Shown piece after piece: positions 48,877 through 59,200 of a DNA stretch of 64,000 bases. A program made the position numbers and the translations under genes. The notes under the pieces are model-generated. The model was not told the origin of the DNA, ran no database searches, and saw nothing but the letters and a program-made list of their open reading frames with translations. How positions within the stretch are numbered: the first letter of the stretch is position 1; each line of letters opens with the position of its first letter. Source of the stretch: Agelas oroides. Its lineage: Eukaryota; Porifera; Demospongiae; Agelasida; Agelasidae. The stretch spans positions 11,878,543 to 11,942,542 of the forward strand of contig OX422183.1 of the NCBI GenBank assembly GCA_949130485.1. Reading direction: 5' to 3'.

Positions 48877-51861
48877 AGTCCAGACCTTTCTGTCACTTGC
48901 CACACAGACAGTAGGGAGGGCCTTAGAGTTTGTATCACATGAGTAATCAGCAAATGGCAAAGAAGAGGCAAATGTTGTTCAACATACCACATGTCCAACA
49001 CTTGCCCTCCACTAACTAGGTGCACTGTATGTGCATGTGTGGTACAGTAAGTTGCCTGGTACCTTCACTCTTCTTGCTGTTCTGAGCCTCAGTCCACCTA
49101 GTCTTGTGCCCAGACTGCAGACCCCACCCTAGAGGAGAGGGTCTGATGACGTTCGACCGCTCCCTCTGTGGGGAATTTTCCAACTGCCAATCACATTGCA
49201 GAAAGCGCAATCTGTAGTGCAACACCAGAAATCCTTGACCACTTCAGCACGATGTCACCAGATCCTCTCCTTGCAGGTGGGGTCTGGGTAGTCTCGCAAG
49301 CCAGACTCACTTCCGCAAGAGAGGGAAGGGTCTGGTGAACTGCGTATACAAGCCTTGTCCCGCCGCACTGTACAGTGCGCCCCAATCACGTTGCAGTATT
49401 TTGTCACATGATACATTACATCATTGTTTCAGTAGCAATAGCAGTCTTGAAAACAGCGAAAGAGAGCTAGGACATCTTTCCCACTACTACAGGAACTGTA
49501 AAAACACTTCGAGAATAGTTTCCAGGGAGCGTGCTTACCTCCGCAACAGGTAATTCAAGAGTGCATTATTTGAAATCTGGTTACGTCATCCAGCTAATTG
49601 CATTCCGGTGGGACAAGGCTTGTATACGCAGTTCACCAGACCCTTCCCTCTCTTGCGGAAGTGGGTCTGGCTTACGAGACTAGGGTCTGGGTACCAGACT
49701 ACAGTGCACCCACATTGAATTACACCACCCTTTTCCCCTGGCGTCACTCACATCATAAAAATTTCCAACCCTTCTGTGTACTGTAAACGATGGGAAGCTG
49801 GTTGAGGGCCTGGGTGGGGCTACATGTACATGTATGTGTATATGTATGTGTGTGCATTTTGGTATGTGACTGAGTACATGAAATTCACGCAGATTGACAG
49901 GTAACCATAGCCCGGAACAAAGGTTGCACTAATGTAAGTAGCATATCAGCATGAGGCAGAATGTATACAGAGTTCAAAAATGTAAGCCGTTAATCTGTGC
50001 AATGAGCGCACCAACCTCCACAAGCCTGCAAGCAAATCTATTTCACCCGAGTGAACGAATAACTTGGCTACATGTATTCTTTAAACTCCTTAAACTCTGT
50101 TGGTCACTTTTTGGTTTGTTTTTCCATTCCAGATAAGAATCACGAGAACCGACTTGCCTCCACCCCCCGTCAGAGACAAAATATGAAGGGAGGAGCTCAA
50201 GCTACTAACCAACCACCCAACAACTCTGATCTCTTCAATCTTTCTCCGACAAACCTCCCAGTGGATGACTTTGCACCAGAGAAAGAAGTCTGTGAGGAGA
50301 AGGAAGACCCTCTGGCAGTAGGAAGGAAAGAAGAAGGGGGAAGAGGGAGAGAGCAGGAGCGGGGTAGAACAAGGCAAAGAGTGTCATTGGGGGCGAAAAT
50401 GACGAATCGTCAAGAGAAGAATAGTTCCAGGACACAGTCACCATCTGTGAAGAGAGGAAGAGCATCCATGCCGGTGAGGGTACATGTACATGTAATGTGG
50501 TTTAACGCAGTTAAACCGAGTTAACAGGAAGGGAGGAGGGATGTTAGATGGGGCGCGCGCATGTTGGCTCGGCGCGCGGCGTGCCGAAAAGAGTGGTGAT
50601 TGGTGGTTGTTACGGTAAGGGTGCTTAGATACGAACTTCGCAGCTGGGAGACGCAGTTACGTTGCAAACCTTGTGCAGTTCAGCTCGGAAAGTGCTCCCT
50701 CCCACCCACCCTTCTATTTTACATGTCCACCAGGAGCCTACGAATTTGGTGATTTGGCTTTTGGTGTGACCAGTGCTGAGGATGTCAGTAGGTGGAGGGA
50801 TGGGGGGTTAAGGAACCCCCCACTCTGACTCCCTCCAAGCAAAACCGCCGTTCACCAAAGATGGCGCGAAGTTTGCGGCAAGGAAAGTGGGCGTGACGTC
50901 AACGCTTCTATAGGTATATCGTAATGCCCAGAGCGTTACAGGCCACGCCTAGTTTACTGACATACTCGGCACGTCCTCCACTCGGTTCGATTGTTGAGGG
51001 TGCGGCTATACAGCCGGACGAACCTGTTAACTTTGCATGTAGGGTATGCCGGTGAGGGTACATGTACATGACTAGGAGACTTTGCATGTAGGGTATGCCG
51101 GTGAGGGTACATGTACATGACTAGGAGACTTTGCATGTAGGGTATGCCGGGTACCATGACTATGTAGTTCATTTATGGCACAGTAGCTGTCGCCTATCCA
51201 CTCATAAGTATGAAACCGTGCCAAAAAATGGAAACGATGCAAGTAGAGAAAACTTATGCAGGGTATAGTCAGGTGGTTATGTGATTGAGAGTGTGGGCTA
51301 CAGTGGAACTCCCTATCTGGACTCACTGAATTGTGGACTTCAGGTTCACAAGTCCCACCAGTACCTCAACTGTACAAAATCTACTTGATAATGCAGACAC
51401 TTTTGTAAGATTGGCCACATTAAGCACTGTTCTAGCCTTTTCTTGTTCAGCAACGAAGAGGTCTGAAAATGCGGCCTCATCATCCTTAGAAGCCTGAGTA
51501 CGCATTGCCATGCCTACTGGAAGTACACTGGAAACCCTGAATTCTGTGCCTCCCTATTCTGGACACTCAGAGGTGGTCCCAATGGTGTCTGTCCACTTTA
51601 GTGGAGTTTGTTCCACTGTATGCATACATTGAACAACATACACACACCAACCATGAAGGGAAGAATGGTGTTCTGAACTTCTGGGCACAAGATTACCCAC
51701 TTTGCTACCTTTTTTAGTATACTTCCAGAGCACTTAATTATTATTGCAGTGTATACTATACATACACGCATACACAACACCCACAGCCTCCTTCCACCCC
51801 TGGTCGTTACAACCTTCGTCCCAGGTCTCGTAGCCGCACTCCTGTCGCCTCCCCTCGCTAG
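40341..51861 (+). CDS. bmb: Brambleberry / KAR5-GEX1 family nuclear-fusion protein
   Basis: Members of this family act in nuclear-envelope fusion (karyogamy), during fertilisation and, in zebrafish, early cleavage. Exons: 40341-41282, 45491-45793, 46226-46406, 48107-48169, 48582-48761, 50133-50473, 51787-51861; they join in frame to about 694 residues. Domains: signal peptide (about 8-31); conserved Cys block with ACWKEAV (61-67), SRLAVAFANCHLGKS (83-97), TYPCTDSMSIEECTKDMD (101-118) and YTEFFTHTGHICYFLQ (125-140), cysteines at 62, 74, 92, 104, 113 and 136; coiled coil about 150-240; three hydrophobic segments (about 243-270, 280-302, 320-338); then a low-complexity acidic/basic tail ending RYNLRPRSRSRTP. 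The first ATG used (40341) begins the signal peptide. Introns carry MITEs and polypyrimidine tracts. The family match is from the Cys block and topology; the tail exons are placed by splice phase. Confidence 0.87.
42222..42307. mobile_element. Mutator-like mini-MITE, 86 bp
   Basis: TAGCCTCGTTCCCAGGCC ... GGCCTGGGAACGAGGCTA foldback with perfect 9-bp duplications CTCTTGTGC (42213-42221 and 42308-42316). Confidence 0.9.
42900..43361. mobile_element. MITE with TAGTCTCGTAAAAGAGCG termini
   Basis: The left end TAGTCTCGTAAAAGAGCGCC and the right end GGGCACTCTTTCGTGAGACTA are inverted repeats. The interior (462 bp in all) is non-coding. Flanks were not resolved. Confidence 0.75.
43590..44232. mobile_element. 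Mutator-like MITE, 643 bp, arms ~80 bp
   Basis: The ends TAGCCTCGTCCCCAGGCC and the reverse complement are followed by matching arms through CAGTGGATACCAGGCCC and GCGCATGCGC. Perfect 9-bp duplications GTAGCTTCC lie at 43581-43589 and 44233-44241. No transposase inside. Confidence 0.92.
44362..44759. mobile_element. MITE with TACCGTATATAGCGGGAAAT termini
   Basis: Inverted ends TACCGTATATAGCGGG ... CACTATACGGTA, with TTTTCGC / GCGAAAA repeats inside. A widespread invertebrate MITE style. About 398 bp, non-coding. Confidence 0.8.
45065..45113. repeat. Short degraded TAGCCTCGTT family hairpin
   Basis: ATCGTTCCCAGGCCCCACCC and GGAACAAGGCTA are degenerate termini of the Mutator-like MITE family. 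Confidence 0.5.
45945..46222. repeat. Polypyrimidine tract, (CCCCT)n core
   Basis: About 280 bp almost purely C/T on the plus strand, including about 20 tandem CCCCT units. It ends at the CCTCAG acceptor of the exon at 46226, so it doubles as an oversized polypyrimidine tract. Open frames across it are compositional artefacts. Confidence 0.9.
46436..46913. mobile_element. Pogo/Tigger-like MITE, copy 2
   Basis: CAGTGGAATCCC ... GGGGTTCCACTG termini flanked by TA. The interior carries CGGACACCCC and AACGGACA repeats. 478 bp, no transposase. Confidence 0.85.
47203..47255. mobile_element. Mutator-like mini-MITE, 53 bp
   Basis: TAGCCTTGTACCCAGGCT ... GTACGAGGCTA. Flanks GGTATTAC and GGTATTATA are an imperfect target duplication. 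Confidence 0.65.
47312..47363. repeat. Second perfect 52-bp palindrome
   Basis: Exact 26-bp arms without spacer, centre CAATATTG. In an intron of the Brambleberry-like gene, 16 bp before a MITE. Same length as the palindrome at 31821 but a different sequence. Confidence 0.95.
47379..47799. mobile_element. MITE with TACCGTATTT termini
   Basis: TACCGTATTTGACGGC at the left; CGAATAAATACGGTA at the right. Internal CTCGAATAG / AGCCGC repeats. About 421 bp, non-coding. Confidence 0.7.
48357..48581. repeat. Polypyrimidine tract before an acceptor
   Basis: About 225 bp of C/T with CTCTCT and CCTCC runs, ending in CCTCCAG, the acceptor of the exon at 48582. Confidence 0.9.
48762..48874. repeat. (GT)n microsatellite starting at a splice donor
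   Basis: About 55 GT units with a few interruptions. The first GT is the donor of the exon ending at 48761 (AATG|GTGTGT). Confidence 0.9.
49099..49701. mobile_element. Mutator-like MITE, outer element of a nested pair
   Basis: TAGTCTTGTGCCCAGACT at the left and GTCTGGGTACCAGACTA at the right, flanked by CAGTCCACC (49090-49098) and CAGTGCACC (49702-49710), 8 of 9 matching. The inner element at 49289-49682 interrupts it. Confidence 0.8.
49289..49682. mobile_element. Mutator-like MITE, inner element of a nested pair
   Basis: TAGTCTCGCAAGCCAGAC ... GTCTGGCTTACGAGACTA with arms of about 70 bp and perfect 9-bp duplications GGGTCTGGG (49280-49288 and 49683-49691). 394 bp. Confidence 0.9.
51032..51152. 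repeat. 49-bp tandem repeat carrying copies of an exon donor
   Basis: TTTGCATGTAGGGTATGCCG recurs at 51032, 51081 and 51130. Two of the units include ATGCCGGTGAGGGTACATGT, identical to the exon-intron junction at 50468-50487 of the same gene. Confidence 0.85.
51301..51618. mobile_element. Pogo/Tigger-like MITE, copy 3
   Basis: CAGTGGAACTCCC ... GTTCCACTG termini flanked by TA on both sides. 318 bp, non-coding, in the last intron of the Brambleberry-like gene. Confidence 0.85.
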
Positions 51862-53263
51862 CAGCTCACATGACATGACACCATAGTATCATCACTTATG
51901 TATACAGCGTGCTGGTACATGTAATGTTAATTTTATTCTCTTGTGTTGGATTTTTCTCGTGTTATAGTGTACAAAAAATTCTTGGTATAAAGTCACTTCA
52001 TAAGTTATCCTATATGATTTTTATTCTACAGTGTACACTTTCAAGCACACATTAACCAACATTGTAACGCACTGTTTCTTAGACTACCCTATTTTCTTGC
52101 TTCAGTGTGTTTGTAACTGCTTCCTTACAAAGTCACTTATGTTATTATACATGACTGTACATAACCAATCATTTTTAGAAATCTGTTTCAAAATCTACAC
52201 AAAACAAGATTGTCACACACTCTTCCTATGTAATTATCCTTGCTTTTCAGGCAGTTTCTCGTGCCATGAGATCGTTCTCTGTCGAGATAATTTTGGTGGG
52301 GCAGTGTGAAATGAGACCAGCTTGTTTCCTTGGCAGTTTTCCAATTGTTTTACAGTGTATATAGAAAGAACGGAAGGGGAAAAAACTTGGAATGTAGTGA
52401 AGCTCATTATACAACTTTTGTGCTGTTGGTTGCACTGCATACTGCCACCACTCTCTGGCTTTGTTTTGATAGCAGGAAGGATCAAACCTTACTACAGGCT
52501 TTTTTGGAAGAGAATGTAGACAGGCCATGACTACTAAAACTTGGAAGACCAGCAAAGTAGGTGAAAGAGCTCCTCTACATTTTGCTGCAAGTGTTCAATA
52601 ACTTGCAGGCATGACTGCCTAAAACAAGTATAGGCTAGATGGAAGCAACTTGGTAACAATTTACGCTTATTATCATTGTGCATGCATGTCCAAGTTTTGA
52701 TTTGTGCTGTTGGCTGCACTGCGTACTGTGCTATTGTCCTCTGGTTTACTACTGATAGCAGAAAGATCTTGCTAGCTTGAGAGAAATAGACAGGACCAGA
52801 TGACTAACATATACTGGTAAACCAGCTCAGTAATGCATCTATCAATGGTATGCCCCACCCTATACCCTCCTGGGGTGAGGATGGGAGAAGAGTCGGGGGA
52901 TTGCCAATGTATTCGTACCCTGTGAGATGGGCAAGATATATCCTATATAGGGTGTTTGCCACTACTAAGCGTTCATTGTATATAGGCAACGGTTCACAAG
53001 TCATAAATAGCCGGGAATTGACCAAATGGACAAATCCCCATGCACTCTCTCCCATCCCACCCCCATGCAGGTGCATGGGTGGAGTAGGGCATACCATTGA
53101 TTGCATGGTGCATATAAAGAAAGGGCTACCCTGCAAGCCAAGTTACACACAGTTACATAACTGCATGCGTGGTGGTGCATGCGTGGTGAGAAGCTACGTC
53201 ATGCATATGAATACTTCCAACCGCAAGCATAGATCCTAAGTAGGTATATATTATCACGACGCG
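51862..53263. other. Intergenic region between Brambleberry-like and GH31 genes
   Basis: Contains a diverged direct duplication (GTGCTGTTGGYTGCACTGC at about 52421 and 52706, period about 285 bp) and a foldback at 52833-53107 (CAATGGTATGCCCCACCC with its inverted partner GGGCATACCATTG). The roughly 150 bp before 53264 should hold the GH31 promoter. No TATA box is obvious. Confidence 0.5.
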
Positions 53264-56200
53264 ATGGCGACGGCGTTCAGGTATGTAGTGCTTCTGGCGT
53301 CGGTATTCCTGCTGAGCTGCGGCTTGGCTAGTGTTCGGGCGCAGGCTGCTTGTATGCTGGACGATCAACGAGAGGACTGCGGTGAGTGGCTCATGACATG
53401 CACACATCTGATCTGGATACTGCAGTGATCACTGATGTCCCGTTCGTCCATGCACAGGTTACGTTGGCGTAAATGAGCGGATTTGCTCGAGAAAAGGCTG
53501 TTGCTGGAACCCCAGGGATGTAAGTTTCACATTTGCTCCAACCATAGCTCAGTAGTTGAGTTAAGATCTTGGAGTAATACAACTCAAGTTTCTTCGATTT
53601 TAGCTATAGTTGTGGTACTGATGCTTGCAGGAGTCAGCTAACAGACTAGACATTGCAACATATGTTGTAACATCGTCTGTTTCCAAGATGGGCATGCTGG
53701 CTCATGATTGGCTCAATCTGCCAGTGATCTGACCACTGTGTTATGTGGCACCGGTTTGATTTCCAGTGATTGCTGGCTTTCTTACTTTATTTTCTCAAAA
53801 ATAGATACCTTTTTCATTGCTTCTTTTAGAATGTGCCCTGGTGCTTCTACAAGAGTGGTCCTGCACCTCCACCAGAATGCCGAATTGATGCACCACGATT
53901 TGAATGTGGTAATTACATAGCCTCGTTCCCAGGCCCTGCGCGTTCGTCGCTTGCAGTACGAAATTCGCGCAGAGGGCCTGGGCTCGTTCATCACGTGATG
54001 TGTGCCGCAGCTTACGTCACGTCCATTCTACTGGAATTAATGATGTCATAGATGAGCTAGCGGCCAGTTTAGCGTTGAAAGAGGCCCACAGAGATCACAG
54101 TAATGGTTCGTGTGCGAACTTACCTAAGTGCTAAAAGTCTCGGCAGCGAAAGAGCACAAGCTGCCATGTTTAGATGGATAGTAGACGTCTATATTCAGAT
54201 ACCTTGCCATATCGTGTTACTAGGTCGACCCTGGATTTCGGCTCCTCGTCTTCTTCAGCTCGGATTTACTATTGTAGTCTACCGTACGCGCGTGACCTGT
54301 TTCAGGTTCTTCCAACTCCATTTGTGGTTATCTCTACAACCAATGCTGCAACACGGCGCGGCCATATCTGGTGTGACGTAAAATTACGACTGCGGCACAC
54401 ATCACGTGATGAACGAGCCCAGGCCCTCTGCGCGAATTTCGTACTGCAAGCGACGAACGCGCAGGGCCTGGGAACGAGGCTAGTAATTACACCTGTCTTT
54501 GAATCTCTGCATATATGAAGGTCGCCTTCCAATTATTGTTTCGGGTTATAATTATGTAGTGTGATACATAACAAGTCTTTTATAAGGACAGCTGCATACT
54601 GTACAAGCAAAGTTCACTTATGTAAAATAACCACTAATGAAATGTAATGCTGAAGCCTGCTTGTGTAATTAGTTTGTAGTTCACTTTGCTGTGCAGCTTG
54701 ACAACCTGAAAACCTTTGACCCAGTTAACGAGGAAATCCCCAATAGCACTTAGGCTAATTTTAAGGGGTTCCCCGGGACCGACGGCTTAATGTCCCCTCC
54801 GAAGGACGCGAAGGAAAACCTTCTACTCAATTTTTTGAGGTAGGGCTGAGTGCACCCAGAAGGGAAATAAATCTCTGCTGCAAGTGGGACTGGAACCCTG
54901 GACCTTTCGATCCGCAGTCCAGTGCTTTAACCAATAGGCCACAAGCAACCCCTTTCTACATGTACATGCAGTATGGATAAGGCCAGCCACCTGACTGCAT
55001 TTTGTGTATGAGATAGTGGGCCCCATATTCTGGTCACCCTAGCACAGCTGAGATGAGTCCTATAGTATTGGCTGAAATGCATCCTGTGCAGTGGGTGACT
55101 TTGCATAACATCTAGGCCTGCCTGCATGCATGCTTTATTTTATTTTCTTGTGGAGATGTGGATAAAAGTCCTAGGCAAAGTGCTTTCATGAGGAAACTTG
55201 AATGTCCTAGGACTTCTAACCACATCTCCCCCAAGAAAGTACAATGTGGACCTATAGTAGCCTCGTTCCCAGGCTCTCAGAGCCCGGCCAGGGAACAAAG
55301 CTAGGCCTATAGTAGGTCATAGTAGTTACTGCTTTAGTTAAATCTTGGACTGCAGCAGCCGATGCAAACATTTGCTCAGTTTTGTAAGTTCTTTGTCAGC
55401 AGTGCATGTGCAGTCCTAGTTACCTACTGTTGTTTTAGCAACAGCCAAGCAAACCATAAAGCAATGAGCTGATCAGGTTTAGAAGCTGTAGAGGTCAGAC
55501 TATACCCACCTTTTGCCTATTGTAGGGCTTTTTGCTTTGTCTAAATTTACAGCACAGCAAAACTCTATAGCTGGATGCCATTGGTCAGCATAGGCTCAAA
55601 CCCAGGCTTTCCATTCCGGATTTGTTTTGCAGCTTTTTCCAAAGCATAGGCTCAAACTGCCAGGCTTTCCATATCTATAATGACTTGAAAGCAATGCTGA
55701 CCCTAGCCTTGAACCCAGGCTTTTTTCTGTTCCAGATTTTGAAAGCTGCAAGACAAAATCCGAACCCTATAGCTTGATGCCATGGAGTCAGCGTAGACTT
55801 AAACCCAGGCTTTCTGTTCCGGATTCTGTGATGCAGCTTACGGTTTCTGTCCAAGTGCTGGAATTTCAAATGTTTGCAAAGTGAAAAACATACCGCTCCT
55901 TGTTCAGGACGAAGAATGCGCAGGTGAAACATGCTCTTTTGTTTGCAGGTGAAACGTGCTCCCCCCCCCCCTTGGTCTACCTAGGTAGACACTGATGTCA
56001 TTCACATGATAAAACAGACCAGGCCTTCCCCCTCCTTTTTTTTTTTTTGGCATACTGCAAGAGATCAAAAACTGGACGATGGGAAGGCCTTGGAATAAGG
56101 CTAATCATAGAGACTGAATGCTCAGAAAGTCTATAACTAGCTGGTTGCAATGTCACCTTGGACGAGACTAACCTTGCACTGCAGGGTTAATAGATCTACA

Positions 56201-59200
56201 GCTGAGACCAGCAGTACAACAGTGACACTGTACCAACCTTGCTGACCACTATTGCACTAGCTGTGTTGTCTCACTCTATAGGATATTATGGTATCAACCA
56301 GGAACAGTGTGAAGACAGCGGCTGCTGCTGGAATGCAAAAGAGGTGAACAACCAGCTCTATAGAGTATACTTAATTTTTATATAGACATCAACACACGTA
56401 CCTTACAGAGGGCCTGGAGGAACCTTAGCTGTGTTGCATAACAGGGTTTCATACAGAATTTTTTCTTGGGGGAGGGGGGGGGGGGGGTATAGATGCGTGC
56501 AAAGAGTGCATAATGCGTGTCAGTGCACTGGGCTTAATGTATTGTAACTGAATCCACATCAAGCTTATGCTTACGCTTTGTTATTGTGTTGTATACCCTA
56601 ATGTAGCTGTTGAGGCAATTATGACAATGTCATAATAAGTTTTAAATTTCTGGGGTGGGGGGAACTCTGACTGGAGAGGGGGAATCCCAGTGCACCCCCC
56701 TCTGTATGAAACCCCCTGGTGTGGATATTATAATAAGCTATCAATGTTCAGATGCGACTAATAATTATTTTGTGCATGGTTTCCAAGATACAGTTGTTCT
56801 TGTTCCCTGCATGCATCGTAAGCATGAAGGCAGAAAAGAAAACGGTGGAGAACCAGCGTACAAAAACACCTCCTTAAATTTTCAGTTGTCGTTTAATCTA
56901 ACTGTCATGTATGGAGGCAGGTAAATGTATCTACCGCAAGTGGGAATTGACACTTGAACATTTTGCTGCCTCAATGTACCAATTTGTAACCATGAGGAAG
57001 TCTTTGATATGAGGCCGCATCTTTTTCTCTAGAACAATCCCTGGTGCTTTCACCGCTTCCCTAAATATGTGGTCAAGGAAGTGACTGAGACAACACTAGG
57101 AGTACAGGTACTGAATGAGTGCTTGCATTAGTAGCTGTGAGATGAGTGGTAACTCTTCCGATGCCACAGGTGACTCTAGTGATGAATGGATCGAGTCCAG
57201 GTGAGATCTACAACTGTTTCATTAGACCAGAAAAGTTAGGAAGCGGGAAGAGAATGAGGAACAGTGGAGGAAGAGATAGGAAAATTTATTCTTTCTCTCT
57301 CTTCCTCCCTCTCCTCTCTCCCTCTCCCTTTCTCTCTCCCTCCTCCCTTCCCTCTCCCTTTCTCTCTCCCTCCCTATCTCCCTATCTCCCTCTCCCCCCT
57401 CTCTCCCTCTCCTCTCTCCCTCTCCTCCCTCTCCCTCCCTCTCCCTCCCTCTCTCTCCCTCCCTCTCCCTCCCTCTCCCTCCCTCTCCCTCCATCTCCCT
57501 CTCCTCCCTCTCCCTCCCTCTCCCTCCCTCTCTCTCCCTCTCCCTCCCTCTCCCTCCCTCTCCCTCCCTCTCCCTCCCTCTCCCTCCCTCTCCCTCCCTC
57601 TCCCTCCCTCTCCCTCCCTCTCCCTCTCCCCCTCTCTCCCTCTCCTCTCTCCCTCTCCTCCCTCTCCCTCCCTCTCCCTCCCTCTCCCTCCCTCTCTCTC
57701 TCTGTCTTCCTCTCCCTCTTCCTCCATTCCTTCTCACCTCTTCACCCCCCCCCCCCCACTCTCTTCCATGAACAAGGGCTGCCTTACAGACCGAACATTT
57801 CTCCACTTATGGTTGACATCTCCAGTGAAACAGACAACCGGCTCCACATCAAGATCTATGATCCAAACTTCAAGCGATGGGAGGTCCTCACAAAGTGAGA
57901 TGATACCAACAAATGACTGTAATACATCATTAACCAGATCTTCATTCCATTCCAGGTTTTCACCGGTTCCGGACCCTCCTTCCAAAGTAGCCTCCAACCC
58001 ACTGTACAATTACAATGTGGCTGAAGTTGGGGAAGAGTTCACGTTTTCCGTTGTCAGGTACATTGTCCTCATCCCCTGCCAAGCTGTTCATTACAATACA
58101 GGAAGCTAATGGCATGATTATATTTTTGCTCTTTGTTCATAGGAAAAGTGATGGAGAAACCATCTTTGATACTTCCAAAGGAATACGTAAGTACATGCAT
58201 TCATGCTAGTTATAGACTCCTTTTCTGAGCATTCAGTCCCCAAGTGTATACAAATGTACATAAGTGTAAAAACCTGTAGAAGAGGTCGAACACGGTTTGG
58301 GTTAGAGAAGAGATTCCGCATTGGGCGCTAGTACCCATGTGTCCATCTGACATTAGCATCACTGCTTGTGTTGAGATCTTCCAGGCCTCCCCACCCCCCC
58401 TCTCTATTTGCATTCTAGAAGAGATCAGATACGTACTGGAGGGGGTGATCTAGGAATGAGGCCAGACAATGCATAACTAGTGATCTGATTTCCTATTGCG
58501 TGGTCAACCGTGTCCAGCCTCCTCTGCCTTATACTCACATGCAACACGGGACTCACATACTATTGTCACATGCATGTCATGTGATCTCTGATGTGATCCC
58601 ACTCCTCAGTGCAGTTTGCCGACCAGTACCTCCAACTGTCCACAAGTCTCCCGGAGGACTTCAACGTCTATGGACTTGGAGAACACGTGGCTCCTCTTAA
58701 ACTGGAGTAAGTAAGAAGCATGCCTTCAGTTACCCTCCCCCCCCTCCCTGAGAACGATGTAACGCTCCTGTGTGGTACCTTCAGTTACCCCCCCTCCCTC
58801 CCTGAGAACAATGTAACACTCCTGTGTGGTGCCTTTAGTTACCCCCCCTCCCTCCCTGAGAACGATGCAACACTCCTGTGTGGTGCCTTCAGTTACCCTC
58901 CCCCCTCCCTCCCTGAGAACAATGCAACACTCCTGTGTGGTGCCTTTAGTTACCCCCCCCCCCCCCCCCCCCCCCTCCCTCCCTGAGAACAATGCAACAC
59001 TCCTGTGTGATGCCTTCAGTTACCCTCCCCTCCCTCCCTGAGAACGATGCAACACTCCTGTGTGGTGCCTTCAGTTACCCTCCCCCCTCCCTCCCTGAGA
59101 ACGATATGTAACACTCCTGTGTGGTGCCTTTAGTTACCCCCCCCTCCCTCCCTGAGAACAATGCAACACTCCTGTGTGGTGCCTTCAGTTACCCTCCCCT

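Noticed and set aside
48661-49025. Poly Thr-His and Val-Cys frames
   Set aside because: Translation of the (GT)n microsatellite.
54876-54953. Functional tRNA gene on the minus strand
   Set aside because: A and B boxes are present, but acceptor and anticodon stems do not pair properly and there is SINE-like DNA beyond. Called a SINE instead.
57146-58109. 250-281-codon frames across the (CCCTCT)n tract
   Set aside because: Low-complexity artefact. The real exons here are 57170-57200, 57777-57894 and 57956-58057.
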